IMG/VR virus record: IMGVR_UViG_3300008954_000020
Location: 1 to 64,000 of that record
Strand: one strand, 5' to 3'
Length of the DNA stretch: 64,000 bases
DNA from: a virus
Made by a program: the position numbers and the translations under genes. Shown here piece after piece: positions 23,415-32,831 of the stretch. Each line of letters begins with the position of its first letter. Position 1 is the first letter of the stretch. The notes under the pieces are model-generated. The model worked only from the letters and a program-made list of their open reading frames with translations, was not told where the DNA came from and did not search any database.

Positions 23415-24310
23415 AATAATTCCTTTTGTTGGTTAATCCAGTCTTCTAATTCCACTTTTGGTTTCCATAATAAAAGATTCTTTGCTTTATTTATGTCAGA
23501 TAAACTGTTCTCTATTTCGGTCGGGCGGGGTTCGATAAGTCGTTGATTGTCTGAAATCATATCAGCGATTTCCTTTATAGAATAAGATGTTCCTGTACCA
23601 ACATTAATAATTTCTCCCGATTTAATTTCTTGTTTAAATGCAGCAATCATGTTTGCTTCAACAACATCTGACACATGAATAAAATCTCTTCGTTGTGTGC
23701 CATCAGGAACAATAGTCAATGGTTCATGGTTTTTCTTTTGGTCTAAAAACTTTCCAATGACTGGAACATATGGGCCACGGATAGGTTGCCGTGCTCCATA
23801 TACATTGAAGTATCGAAATATTACAGTTTCAAGTCCATACACGGACGAATACATTTTGCATAGTTCTTCTCCTGCAACCTTGGTAACTGCATACGGGTTC
23901 AAACAATCATTCTGCATATCTTCTGTGTTTGGAATATTATTTAATCCATATGCGGCCGCAGTTGATGACATTATAATTCGCTTTACTCCATTTTCTCTTG
24001 CGGCTTGAAGAATATTACATGTTCCTAATATATTGGTTTGAACTGCAAGTTGTGGATTTCCTATTGTAGATTGTATTTTTGATTCTGCAGCAAGGTGAAA
24101 CACAACATCAATATTTTCGAATGAATTTTTTATCCATCTATATTTTGCAATGTCCAAGTTTTTATATTCTGCATTTGGATTTTTGTAATATTCTTCATGA
24201 GAATCTGATGATTCGTTATCGATGACTAAAACCTTATGTCCTTCATCAATCAAGGCATCCACAATATGCGACCCGATAAATCCTGCACCGCCTGTTACTA
24301 AAAATTTCAC
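23411..24310 (-). CDS. NAD-dependent sugar epimerase/dehydratase (SDR)
   Basis: The 299-residue extended short-chain dehydrogenase has TGGAGFIGS (6-14) for NAD binding, MSSTAAAYG with Ser115/Ser116 and NPYAVTK with catalytic Tyr140 and Lys144. It resembles UDP-glucose 4-epimerase-type enzymes acting on nucleotide sugars. The exact sugar is not decidable. The start is GTG with GGAAA seven bases upstream; the gene overlaps the GT2 gene as ATGA. Confidence 0.85.
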   Translation of the reverse strand: MKFLVTGGAGFIGSHIVDALIDEGHKVLVIDNESSDSHEEYYKNPNAEYKNLDIAKYRWIKNSFENIDVVFHLAAESKIQSTIGNPQLAVQTNILGTCNILQAARENGVKRIIMSSTAAAYGLNNIPNTEDMQNDCLNPYAVTKVAGEELCKMYSSVYGLETVIFRYFNVYGARQPIRGPYVPVIGKFLDQKKNHEPLTIVPDGTQRRDFIHVSDVVEANMIAAFKQEIKSGEIINVGTGTSYSIKEIADMISDNQRLIEPRPTEIENSLSDINKAKNLLLWKPKVELEDWINQQKELL

Positions 24311-24337
24311 TATAATGTTTCCTTTGTCACGAATTTT

Positions 24338-25456
24338 TCAATATTTATTGATAGATTCTATTATATGATATTTTTCATTATCAGCCAACCACCAACCAAC
24401 AGGAATATTTATCATGTGTTTGGTGAACTCATCTACACCCGACAACGAGTATCGGTCAAATTCTTTAAATACAGAATAGGTATCATTCCTTACATGAACG
24501 GAGTCACAGGCAATATCGTACTTATTCATATGTGCCTTAAATTCTTCGATGTCATCTACCAACAAAGAATATATCCATGAGGATGTTTCTGCCCATTCGG
24601 GTCTATCTAGTATCCTTACTTTGTCGTTTGAAATGTTTTCATCATAGAACTTGCAATTGCCTTTGTGAGCTTGGACAATGCCATCGATATATTTTAATTG
24701 TTCTAACCCGATGACAGCATTTATATTATTCATGTGAAACTTATATCCACATTCGAGGATATCTTGTTCCCATTTTGGGCCTTGGTATTTTCTATCAAGA
24801 CCAAACCATCTTAATTTTTTTCCTCTTTCGTATTGCGATTCATCTTTACAATACAAAGCACCACCATCTACTGTTGTCAAGTGCTTGATTGCCTGAAACG
24901 AAAAACAACCATAGTCGCCCACAGTTCCCACAGGTTTACCTTTATACTTTGCACCTATAGCATGAGCAGCATCTTCAATTACTGGAATGTGTTCATCATA
25001 CCATACAGGATAATTCATTTCTTGTACGGTTCTGTCGAAATTCATTAAGGCGTCAACATCAAATGGTTGTCCTGCCCAATGAACACCAACAATTGCTTTA
25101 GTTTTATCGGTGATTCTATTAGCAACATCCTTGGGGCAAATGTTTCCTGTTCTTGGGTCAATATCTGCCCAAACAATCTTCGCACCCCTATGAATTATAG
25201 GTTCATTAGTTGCCATACAAGTCATGGGAGATGATATTACTTCATCGCCAGGCTGAACATCTGCTAGATGATACGCAAGAGATAAAGAAGAAGTTCCGCT
25301 GTTTGTTAATAAAACTGTTTGAGAATCTATAAATTTTTGAAACTCTGATTCAAATCTATCAGAATATTCTCCTTCAGTAATAAATCCACCTTCGAATACT
25401 TCTTCAATTTTTTGACCGATACCTTTTGGGTGGTGAATTTTAAATAATGATATCAT
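24338..25456 (-). CDS. DegT/DnrJ/EryC1-type PLP-dependent sugar aminotransferase
   Basis: The 372-residue enzyme transfers an amino group, usually from glutamate, to a 3- or 4-keto nucleotide sugar. TNSGTSSLSLA is the cofactor phosphate loop, EDAAHAIGA (161-169) contains the cofactor Asp, and FSFQAIKHLTT carries the Schiff-base Lys191. The ATG at 25456 overlaps the dTDP-glucose dehydratase stop as ATGA, so the two are made together and probably act in sequence to give an amino-dideoxy sugar. The upstream ATG at 25471 lacks support. Confidence 0.9.
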   Translation of the reverse strand: MISLFKIHHPKGIGQKIEEVFEGGFITEGEYSDRFESEFQKFIDSQTVLLTNSGTSSLSLAYHLADVQPGDEVISSPMTCMATNEPIIHRGAKIVWADIDPRTGNICPKDVANRITDKTKAIVGVHWAGQPFDVDALMNFDRTVQEMNYPVWYDEHIPVIEDAAHAIGAKYKGKPVGTVGDYGCFSFQAIKHLTTVDGGALYCKDESQYERGKKLRWFGLDRKYQGPKWEQDILECGYKFHMNNINAVIGLEQLKYIDGIVQAHKGNCKFYDENISNDKVRILDRPEWAETSSWIYSLLVDDIEEFKAHMNKYDIACDSVHVRNDTYSVFKEFDRYSLSGVDEFTKHMINIPVGWWLADNEKYHIIESINKY

Positions 25457-26448
25457 AAGGTTTCCAACCATTCAGGATGTTCTAAAGTCCATTGTATAGT
25501 ATTACGAAAAGATTCTTCAAAGTTTACAGGCAATTCCCAACCCATAGATTTCATCTTCTCTCCACTTAAACTATATCTAAGATCATGGCCGGGACGGTCA
25601 CTATGAAAATCTACCATTTCATATTTTAAAGGTTTTCCAATTATATCAGCAATTAATTTTGCCAATTCTAAATTGTCTACTTCTTTCTCACCAACTACAT
25701 TGTACTTTTCTCCCACTTCTCCCTTTTCAAGAAGGAACAAAACAGCGGCAGCAATATTACGAGCATGAATATAGAAACGACTACCTGCTCTTTTCTTATC
25801 TGGATATGAATGAATCATTACTGTTTCGTCATTCAGAACCTTTTTGATTACAAGCGGAATGTACTTTTCTACATGTTGTCTTTCACCGAAGGCATTCATG
25901 ACATTAATACTCATAAGAGGAATCTTATATGTGTTTTCGTATGCAACACAAATCTGTTCTGCGGCTGACTTACTTGCAGAATAAGGATTTGTTGGTTTGT
26001 GTCTATCCCACTCACCAAACGCAAAATCATCTGGAGCAGAACCATATACTTCATCCGTGCTAAAGTAGAAAAACATTTCAAGATTCGGTAGGGATTTAGC
26101 ATACTCTAACATCTCTACTGTGCCGTCAATATTATTCCTGAAAAATTCTCTAGGTTGACTTATACTATTGTCAACATGAGACTCAGCAGCCATATGAACA
26201 ATAACATCAACATCACCAAGTTCTTTTCTCAATCCTTCTGTCATCGGTAATGTAACATCATTACAGAATACTTTAAGTCTTGGATTGTCCAGTGCAGGAA
26301 TAGAACGAAGTCTTTCTAATCCCATACTAGCATAACTTAGTTTATCAATAACGACAATATCCCAATCCGTATTTATTAGTAAATGTTCTACCACATGATG
26401 ACCAATGAATCCACATCCGCCTGTCACTATTACTTTTTTCTTTTTCAT
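25453..26448 (-). CDS. rmlB: dTDP-glucose 4,6-dehydratase (RmlB-like)
   Basis: The 331-residue SDR enzyme has GGCGFIG (10-16), FYFSTDEVYG with the family's Thr131-Asp132-Glu133 set and NPYSASK with Tyr156/Lys160, the signature of RmlB. It makes the 4-keto-6-deoxy intermediate from dTDP-glucose. No RmlA is present in the window, so dTDP-glucose must come from the host or from another part of the genome. GGAG lies eight bases before the ATG. A related nucleotide-hexose dehydratase is the alternative. Confidence 0.9.
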   Translation of the reverse strand: MKKKKVIVTGGCGFIGHHVVEHLLINTDWDIVVIDKLSYASMGLERLRSIPALDNPRLKVFCNDVTLPMTEGLRKELGDVDVIVHMAAESHVDNSISQPREFFRNNIDGTVEMLEYAKSLPNLEMFFYFSTDEVYGSAPDDFAFGEWDRHKPTNPYSASKSAAEQICVAYENTYKIPLMSINVMNAFGERQHVEKYIPLVIKKVLNDETVMIHSYPDKKRAGSRFYIHARNIAAAVLFLLEKGEVGEKYNVVGEKEVDNLELAKLIADIIGKPLKYEMVDFHSDRPGHDLRYSLSGEKMKSMGWELPVNFEESFRNTIQWTLEHPEWLETL

Positions 26449-26463
26449 AACATATTCTCCTTC

Positions 26464-27291
26464 TTAACAATATCCATAGTAATCCTTATGGGCAACATCA
26501 CTCGTTGCATTCAAAAATTCATACGCTTCATCGAAATCAACCCCGAAGAAATTTCCGCCCGCATGGTGCAACCTAGTAGGGAATCCCACTTCTCCAAAAA
26601 AGATTCCGTGACGGCCATGCCTGTACCTCTCTTCATCTGGCGCAAGCGTAAACTTACCTATTAGGGATTCTATCTTCTCAAGATTTTCATATTTCATAAC
26701 ATACGGGTCTTCACACCACCAATAATTGTGATGCAATTGCGTCTGACATGTCTCTTTGTTGCGTGGTGTTTCATATTCCACCCATCTGTCGGGTTTTCGG
26801 CCTAGAGGGAAAGTCTTCTTCCCAATTTTTCTAAACTTTTCAGGAGATGCTTTAAACCATTCATCGTGCCACATTGAACCAACGAATAAACAACCTTCAT
26901 CAAAATGATGTTTTATGTCATCGATGTATGTTGGTTTTGCAAACACAAAATCATCTTCCCATGTTCCAAAATACTCACTGACTATGGATTTCTTTTGGAG
27001 CAAATGTTTGTAGACATTCCACATTGATTTCACTGTCCCACCACTATTGGGTTGGGGAAAGACTACCACATCCAGTATATCATCTTGCACTTCCATTATC
27101 TGATTCACTGATTTCATCAACATCATCTCATCTTCGTCACACATCAAAGAAATAACAAGAAGATTCTTGTCATATTCCTTGTCGGTCAAATCAATTGATT
27201 TTACTTTATCAGCATGTTTCCATAGATTTTCGGGCCTATCGTTACCATGCCAATAACACACATTATGAATGTAGTAATACTTGGTGTTCAT
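26464..27291 (-). CDS. Putative glycosyltransferase of unknown family
   Basis: The 275-residue protein shows a GT-A-like order: LLVISLMCDEDEMMLMKSV near the N-terminus, a strand with VVVFPQPNSGGTVKSMW, and GTWEDDFVFAKP whose EDD could be the metal site. Later parts are rich in Trp, His and Tyr (HHNYWWCEDPYVMKYE, RYRHGRHGIFFGE). It lies within the glycan island and overlaps the cytidylyltransferase stop (ATGA). Donor and acceptor are unknown. Confidence 0.6.
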   Translation of the reverse strand: MNTKYYYIHNVCYWHGNDRPENLWKHADKVKSIDLTDKEYDKNLLVISLMCDEDEMMLMKSVNQIMEVQDDILDVVVFPQPNSGGTVKSMWNVYKHLLQKKSIVSEYFGTWEDDFVFAKPTYIDDIKHHFDEGCLFVGSMWHDEWFKASPEKFRKIGKKTFPLGRKPDRWVEYETPRNKETCQTQLHHNYWWCEDPYVMKYENLEKIESLIGKFTLAPDEERYRHGRHGIFFGEVGFPTRLHHAGGNFFGVDFDEAYEFLNATSDVAHKDYYGYC

Positions 27292-27707
27292 TTTTTAAGT
27301 TTATTTCTAATTTCGGTTGTTGATGTTTGTTTCGAATATGGAAAATATATGATTTTTACTCCATAATTTTTTAATGTGTTTTCATACTCTATCCATTTGG
27401 ATGATTCATACCAATCATCCCCAACAAATAATATATCATATTTAATTTTTTCGTATGCCTTTACTTTGTCTATTTCATTCTGAGGAATAACAGTATCGAC
27501 ACACCGTATATTACGAACTATTTCAACACGATGCTCATATGGTATAATACACTTTTCCTTTTTGTGTGAAACTATATCATCTATCGTAACGGCCACAATT
27601 AAATGGTCACACATCGATTTTGCATTTCTTAATATATTTAAATGTCCCACATGGAACATATCAAATGAACCACAAGTATATCCTATTATTTTCTTATCTG
27701 GATTCAT
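27288..27707 (-). CDS. Cytidylyltransferase-like nucleotidyltransferase (TagD/RfaE type)
   Basis: The 139-residue protein has the HxGH-superfamily motif GSFDMFHVGHLNIL (13-26), the KxxR-like region PYEHRVEIVRNIRCVD, GDDWY and the C-terminal STTEIRN. Glycerol-3-phosphate cytidylyltransferase (TagD) has this order and size and makes CDP-glycerol. The neighbouring LicD protein transfers phospho-groups from CDP-activated donors, so the two may form a CDP-alditol route. ADP-heptose-type enzymes are the alternative. Confidence 0.85.
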   Translation of the reverse strand: MNPDKKIIGYTCGSFDMFHVGHLNILRNAKSMCDHLIVAVTIDDIVSHKKEKCIIPYEHRVEIVRNIRCVDTVIPQNEIDKVKAYEKIKYDILFVGDDWYESSKWIEYENTLKNYGVKIIYFPYSKQTSTTEIRNKLKK

Positions 27708-28620
27708 TAGTTTTCTTTATCTCCTCTAAGACCATTTCACAAAGAGCATCATAAGTGAAATTTTCTCTAGCGTTTTCGTACCCTTGTTGAGCAATTTTCT
27801 TGGCCTCATTTTCATTTTTTAAATAATACAAAAGCATTTCATTTAATTCGTCTAAGTTTTTGTAATAAATCAAATGTTCTTTGTGATTCAGTCCTCTACT
27901 TTTTGGCACAAGCATATCGTCCACAAAAACCAAAGCTTTTCCAGCCAAAGATTCAAAAAGTCTGAAATCTCCTTCCCAACCGTCTGGATTACAAGAAACA
28001 ACTATTTTGCTATTCTTTATTTGATTGAAATAATCTTTTCCTCCCTCGTAACTATATCCTACACCAACTCTTCCTGCATGGACATTATATTCTGAATGTT
28101 CTTGAGCAAAGTGTTGTGTAAATCTGGATATAACACTTCTATTGTGTCCGTTGTCTTGTTGATTAAAGAAACAACTAACATCAATTTCTCTCTTCCTGTC
28201 CTCTGGTGGATTGTTAAGATAAGAATCCTTTATTGCATAAGTAAGTGGGATATATGGAGAATCATATTTTTTATATTCATAGGGGCTTTTGCTTTTGTCA
28301 ACGCAACTTCTTTTGAAATATAACAGCGGATTACGGCTCATTATACAATTCGTATCACACCCTAAAACATTTCTTTGTTGTTCGTCCGAATCAAAATAAT
28401 CAATAATAATTTCCCTATCTGGATTAAGCGACTCGTTTTGTATTCCTATATCTGGATGCCTGATGATATAGTCAGCCTCATCCTCGTTGGTTACCATTAT
28501 AACTTTTGAGTTTTTTGAAAAAGCATAAGCCATATGGTCTGTGCTATTTTCAAATTGTTCAGGAGTCTGTTGGCCTAAGGCGTTCTCACTATTTTGAAAA
28601 TATATCTTTACTTTATTCAT
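27694..28620 (-). CDS. Glycosyltransferase, CgeB/GT-B-like
   Basis: The 308-residue protein lacks a clear N-terminal Rossmann motif, but the C-terminal half (NSKIVVSCNPDGWEGDFRLFESLAGKALVFVD, described here as residues about 206-238, then LIYYKNLDELNEMLLYYL) matches the donor-binding half of CgeB-type glycosyltransferases. The ATG at 28620 is chosen because AAGGG lies nine bases before it; the ATG nine bases upstream is too close to that site. It overlaps the LicD gene by eight bases. Confidence 0.7.
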   Translation of the reverse strand: MNKVKIYFQNSENALGQQTPEQFENSTDHMAYAFSKNSKVIMVTNEDEADYIIRHPDIGIQNESLNPDREIIIDYFDSDEQQRNVLGCDTNCIMSRNPLLYFKRSCVDKSKSPYEYKKYDSPYIPLTYAIKDSYLNNPPEDRKREIDVSCFFNQQDNGHNRSVISRFTQHFAQEHSEYNVHAGRVGVGYSYEGGKDYFNQIKNSKIVVSCNPDGWEGDFRLFESLAGKALVFVDDMLVPKSRGLNHKEHLIYYKNLDELNEMLLYYLKNENEAKKIAQQGYENARENFTYDALCEMVLEEIKKTNESR

Positions 28621-30145
28621 ACCAATCATCCCTTAAAACATCTCCGCCGGGTTTTCCATTTCTAATTGGATTACCATCAACGGAATCTTTACCATATCTT
28701 GCATCTTGTGTTACATATTCAAAGGGGTTTGATGGACATTTAAATTTGAAACCTTCTAACATTATTTCTTCTAAATCATTATCAAAATATTTCTTATCAA
28801 CCGCTCTTTTCATTTTCAATCCAGAAACACCATGTGCCTCACTAACCAAATCGTCTTTGACTGATATGTACTTATTCTCATGTTCAACATAACATCTGCA
28901 TTCTGTGCCTGTTATATTTCCGCTGGTGAACATATAATTTATTTCTTCAATTTGTTCGACATGTTCATGGAGTTTACCAGCATAGAATTTTTCTGCATTA
29001 AAATCAGTCATATACCTAATACTATCGTTGATAATGTCATTGGGGTTGTCTACTTGGAATAAACCAATATCTGTATCATCATCAAACAAAGGTATCCTTC
29101 CATTTCTTACTGCCCCAAGTAGCGTGCCGCAATCAATCCAACATTTGATTCCTTTATCGGTAAGATTTTCGCATGTTTTCTTAAGATGTTCAACCATAAT
29201 TTTCTTACAATAACGAGATGTATATGGTGACCAAGAATTGTAATAACAATCATATAACCTTTTTGGTGTTTTAATTATACCAGAAAAAGAATCAATGTCA
29301 ATTCTCATTTCCCTAAAAACTTTGTCACCAAAAATACGATAAAGATATGGAATGGGATTTCCTAAACTGAATACTTTAATTGGCCCATAACTATAAATTT
29401 TCAGTTCTGATTTTTCCTCTACAGTAACATCAGGATTGTAATCTATTTGAATATAAACATCATCCGTCAAAATAATCTTTTCTCCAGATAAAGTTATGTT
29501 ATTTTCTTTAAATGTATTTCGTAAATTTTCAATTGTATCTTTATACTTAGAATCACAACCGATATGAATGCATTTATCATACACTATATGATTTCTATTT
29601 CTTACTGCCCCTAAACACGAACTCTTTGTGAGAAAATATTCAACTCCAGCATCAACCAAAATATCATGAGTTGCACTCATAAGTTCATAAAAATTATAGA
29701 CAAGACTATGAGAATTAATACTATATTCAGCAGGGGCATATTCAAGAATATAACAATCATCTTCTTCAGTAATTTCCCAGTCCTTCAGGTCTATCAATTT
29801 ATCTACACCATCTATCTTACTGATGAAAATTATATCACTAACATGAGAACTGTATTTTAGAATATTCTTTTCTAGATAATCTAAATCCGTACTATCCAAA
29901 ACTAACAAATCACATTCAATAGGACTTGAAGGATTTAAAGTAACTTTCTTTTCTATAGAAAATTCATTTAAATGACTATACATTTCCTTCCCAAGAAGAT
30001 TATCAACAGTACTCATACCTTGCTCGGTTGTATTGTAAATTGATTCACCATGAGGTTGGTCTGATACAATTACGGCATTTATGGAATCTACTGCATAATA
30101 TTTTAGTAGATTTAACATCTTTTGGTTATGACTTAACATTTTCAC
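28613..30145 (-). CDS. LicD-family phosphotransferase with two LicD-like domains
   Basis: The 510-residue protein has a C-terminal LicD domain with CWIDCGTLLGAVRNGRIP and DDDTDIGL (around 340-365), the nucleotidyltransferase-fold core that transfers phosphocholine or a similar phospho-alcohol to glycans. The N-terminal half carries a second, degenerate copy (KSSCLGAVRNRNHIVYDK, then HIGCD), in which the DDD triad is missing. The protein thus looks like a tandem duplication with one active half. GGAG lies nine bases before the ATG. The donor may come from the neighbouring cytidylyltransferase. Confidence 0.8.
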   Translation of the reverse strand: MKMLSHNQKMLNLLKYYAVDSINAVIVSDQPHGESIYNTTEQGMSTVDNLLGKEMYSHLNEFSIEKKVTLNPSSPIECDLLVLDSTDLDYLEKNILKYSSHVSDIIFISKIDGVDKLIDLKDWEITEEDDCYILEYAPAEYSINSHSLVYNFYELMSATHDILVDAGVEYFLTKSSCLGAVRNRNHIVYDKCIHIGCDSKYKDTIENLRNTFKENNITLSGEKIILTDDVYIQIDYNPDVTVEEKSELKIYSYGPIKVFSLGNPIPYLYRIFGDKVFREMRIDIDSFSGIIKTPKRLYDCYYNSWSPYTSRYCKKIMVEHLKKTCENLTDKGIKCWIDCGTLLGAVRNGRIPLFDDDTDIGLFQVDNPNDIINDSIRYMTDFNAEKFYAGKLHEHVEQIEEINYMFTSGNITGTECRCYVEHENKYISVKDDLVSEAHGVSGLKMKRAVDKKYFDNDLEEIMLEGFKFKCPSNPFEYVTQDARYGKDSVDGNPIRNGKPGGDVLRDDWYE

Positions 30146-30151
30146 TGTCTC

Positions 30152-30799
30152 CTAAACGGAATAATTTATTCCTGCCACTACATCGTTCCATATAATCCCT
30201 GCATCATAGACACCTCTATATGATATACCACGGGATTCTATAAAATTTCTAATATGGAATTCAATTGAAATACTTTCATTACACAGGGTATCCAAATCAA
30301 CCTCATCTAAATAATCTATTAAATTCTTCGTGTGTATAAAGAATGTTCCAGTCCAAAAAGAATTCTCATTGGGATTGGCAGGGCTCCCAACTTTAAAAAG
30401 ATTACTTGGTTCAGACAAAAACGAATCAAACATTCCACTGTGTCGTATAACCGTTCTTGGTTCATGGTGAACATACCAATCATAATTCTTCATCTTATCT
30501 TTGACATAACGCATCATTTCAATACAACCAGCACCTTTATTAATTTTTCCATAAGAATTTAGTTTGGTATTGTATATTTTTTCGGCAGACTTTGGTATCA
30601 AGTTTATAATGGATTCTGGTAGTTCTTCTTCACTGTTCACTGTATTATCAAAATAATAACAATCAGAATTTTCAATAAAATCTTTAATCTTTGACAAAGA
30701 AGAAAGACCATCACAAATCCACCCCCTCCGATGTTTTAATACATCTTCGTTGTTAATGGTTTTGTAAGATGTTTGTAGTCCTAACAATATGTGTTTCAT
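30152..30799 (-). CDS. Unknown protein of the glycan island
   Basis: The 215-residue protein includes KNYDWYVHHEPRTVI, a position where GT-A enzymes have their acidic metal motif, and NSFWTGTFFIHTKNLIDYL. These suggest a glycosyltransferase-like fold, but I cannot place it in a family. The start overlaps the methyltransferase stop as ATGA. Context implies work on the same glycan. Confidence 0.5.
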   Translation of the reverse strand: MKHILLGLQTSYKTINNEDVLKHRRGWICDGLSSLSKIKDFIENSDCYYFDNTVNSEEELPESIINLIPKSAEKIYNTKLNSYGKINKGAGCIEMMRYVKDKMKNYDWYVHHEPRTVIRHSGMFDSFLSEPSNLFKVGSPANPNENSFWTGTFFIHTKNLIDYLDEVDLDTLCNESISIEFHIRNFIESRGISYRGVYDAGIIWNDVVAGINYSV

Positions 30800-31377
30800 A
30801 ATATTGTCTTTGATAATGAGGGGTAATATGTTCTATCACCACCATCGATGACTTCTTTACAAAGAAGTTCAAAATTGATATTGTTTTCTTTTAGGGTCGG
30901 TGCAATTTTCTTTTTGTTGTACTTCAACATCCAATCTTGGTTGTCTCTCTTTTCCCAACCACCTTCAAACAAAACCACTGGATTACCTGTCACTTTGTCG
31001 AAGAAATCAATCAGAGTTTCACCCGTATTTGAAATATCAAGATGTATAAATTCACTGGGGACATTTAAATCCAACCAACTATCCACTGACATCTTTTGCA
31101 CTGTGATTGTATCCATCAAACCCAATGCATCCATATTGGATTCGAACTGTTCCTGAGAAACACTAGAGTACTCATACAAATCAAACAAATCTATTGCGAT
31201 AACATTCGCCCCGACTTCTTTGGCAGCCATGGTAAGATACGCAGTAGAAAATCCATTCAGAACACCGATGTCATGAATTATTTTGGGCCGATGCTTCAAT
31301 ACCTGTTCATACATTACAACACCAAACTGGTGGGTGTATGAAGAGGGAAGATTTATATGTTTAAGTTCTCTGGTCAT
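30796..31377 (-). CDS. Class I SAM-dependent methyltransferase
   Basis: The 193-residue protein has KIIHDIGVLNGFSTAYL (SAM-binding loop), GANVIAIDLFD (acidic strand-2 end) and FIHLDISNTGETL (strand 4), as in small-molecule methyltransferases of glycan clusters. The ATG at 31377 is preferred over a GTG twelve codons upstream because GGAA lies just before it. It may methylate a sugar hydroxyl; the acceptor is not visible. Confidence 0.7.
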   Translation of the reverse strand: MTRELKHINLPSSYTHQFGVVMYEQVLKHRPKIIHDIGVLNGFSTAYLTMAAKEVGANVIAIDLFDLYEYSSVSQEQFESNMDALGLMDTITVQKMSVDSWLDLNVPSEFIHLDISNTGETLIDFFDKVTGNPVVLFEGGWEKRDNQDWMLKYNKKKIAPTLKENNINFELLCKEVIDGGDRTYYPSLSKTIL

Positions 31378-32197
31378 TACAAAATTCCAATAACGAAATA
31401 TATTCACTCGCACACTTTTCTAGTGTAAGGTTCTCTAGTATGTATTCTCTTGGTTTGAATGATTGTAGTTGGTTCAAGAAGAGATTAAAACAACCCAAAT
31501 CTGGTGACTTGATTCCGCATCGACCATCGAAATATGGAGCAGAAGATGCAGGAGCAGAAATGCCGGGCCTATCATCCCAAACCTGTTTGTCTAGAACATA
31601 CAAAGGAAGATTCATGGATAACATTTCTTGATATGCTATACCTTGACTTTCTGTTGCAGTTATTGTTACACCAAATCTTGAAGATTGCGCCAACTGAATA
31701 AATTCATCTTCACTATAACTTCCATATGTTATTTGTTTATAGGTCAATGACTTTTCTTCTAATATGGAAATTAATTCTTCCAGTTTTTCGGCCGGCCCGT
31801 TCTTAAAATAAATCAAACAATCGCTGGTTGGTTCGCTATCAGAAGGTATGAATCTTTCAGTTTCTACACCAGAGGCCCAGACATCAATGGTGTGTTTTGA
31901 ATCTAGGTATTCGTAGTAAACATCTTTTACCCACTGTGATGGGACAACTAATCTTCTTGGTGTTTCCCAAAAAGAAGGATTTACATCACACGGCAAAACA
32001 AACAGATTTGGCCCTAATAAAAAATTATCTCCGCAATCTTGGGGGACATTTTGTAGACATCCCGTATAATCTGTTGTAACATTTTCTTTATAATCAACCC
32101 CCAACCGTTCAAGTCCGAGTAATAGATTCGAACAAACTTTGCCTGGGCCATTTGTGGGTGTAGTATTATTAAAATATAATCCTACCTCATTTAACAT
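31361..32197 (-). CDS. GT-B glycosyltransferase (family 1/4-like)
   Basis: The 278-residue protein contains RRLVVPSQWVKDVY and VWASGVETERF, both typical of GT4-type enzymes, and a donor-site region with FGVTITATESQGIAYQEML, where the glutamates would contact the nucleotide sugar. GGGGAG lies nine bases before the ATG at 32197; the ATG nine bases upstream is too close to it. It is shorter than most GT4 proteins. It overlaps the FkbM gene by 11 bases. Confidence 0.75.
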   Translation of the reverse strand: MLNEVGLYFNNTTPTNGPGKVCSNLLLGLERLGVDYKENVTTDYTGCLQNVPQDCGDNFLLGPNLFVLPCDVNPSFWETPRRLVVPSQWVKDVYYEYLDSKHTIDVWASGVETERFIPSDSEPTSDCLIYFKNGPAEKLEELISILEEKSLTYKQITYGSYSEDEFIQLAQSSRFGVTITATESQGIAYQEMLSMNLPLYVLDKQVWDDRPGISAPASSAPYFDGRCGIKSPDLGCFNLFLNQLQSFKPREYILENLTLEKCASEYISLLEFCNDQRT

Positions 32198-32831
32198 AAA
32201 ATGCATCTCCCCATGTCCCGCCGGCCCAATTCTCTACTACTTTTTTAAATCCGTAGGTTGATAGACATTCATCTATCTCAGAAACCAATGGACATTTTTC
32301 ATAAACTTCATCTCTGTTTACTTCGGAGTAGATACAATCTATGTGTTGTAAAGAATTGACAGCACCTTTGAATACTTCTAATTCATATCCTTGAACATCA
32401 ATATTAATCATATTGTATTTTTGGATATCAATGTCTTCATTCTCGATTAGGGTATCCAATGTTGTCATGTTTACTTTTATTTTATCTTTGAATTGTATGT
32501 GTGGATATTGTTCTAGGTGTTTCTTTGGTGCAAGAATAGAACTAGACTGGCCCCGATATAATTCTGCATTAGCACCTTCAAATTCAGAAATATACATTTC
32601 AATTTCTTTTGTTTCTGACCCCAGTGCAGTTTCAAACATCAATGCGTTTTTGTCTACAATAGTTTCCTTCATCTTTTTAAAATGTCTAGGAACAGGTTCA
32701 ATTAAAATAAAATCTTTTACTCCAGATTGTCTTAATGGAAGATATTCTTGGCCGTAATGGGCACCAATTTGTATTACACCTCGGACATTTATATTAAAAT
32801 GAGAAAGCAGTTGTGGTATATCAATTAACAT
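32187..32831 (-). CDS. FkbM-family methyltransferase
   Basis: The 214-residue protein shows GVIQIGAHYGQE (SAM loop), DFILIEPVPRHF, and NMINIDVQGYELEVFKGA, the signature of FkbM-type O-methyltransferases, which often decorate sugars in surface glycan clusters. The ATG at 32831 overlaps the fucosyltransferase-like stop as TAATG. The acceptor is unknown. Confidence 0.85.
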   Translation of the reverse strand: MLIDIPQLLSHFNINVRGVIQIGAHYGQEYLPLRQSGVKDFILIEPVPRHFKKMKETIVDKNALMFETALGSETKEIEMYISEFEGANAELYRGQSSSILAPKKHLEQYPHIQFKDKIKVNMTTLDTLIENEDIDIQKYNMINIDVQGYELEVFKGAVNSLQHIDCIYSEVNRDEVYEKCPLVSEIDECLSTYGFKKVVENWAGGTWGDAFYVK

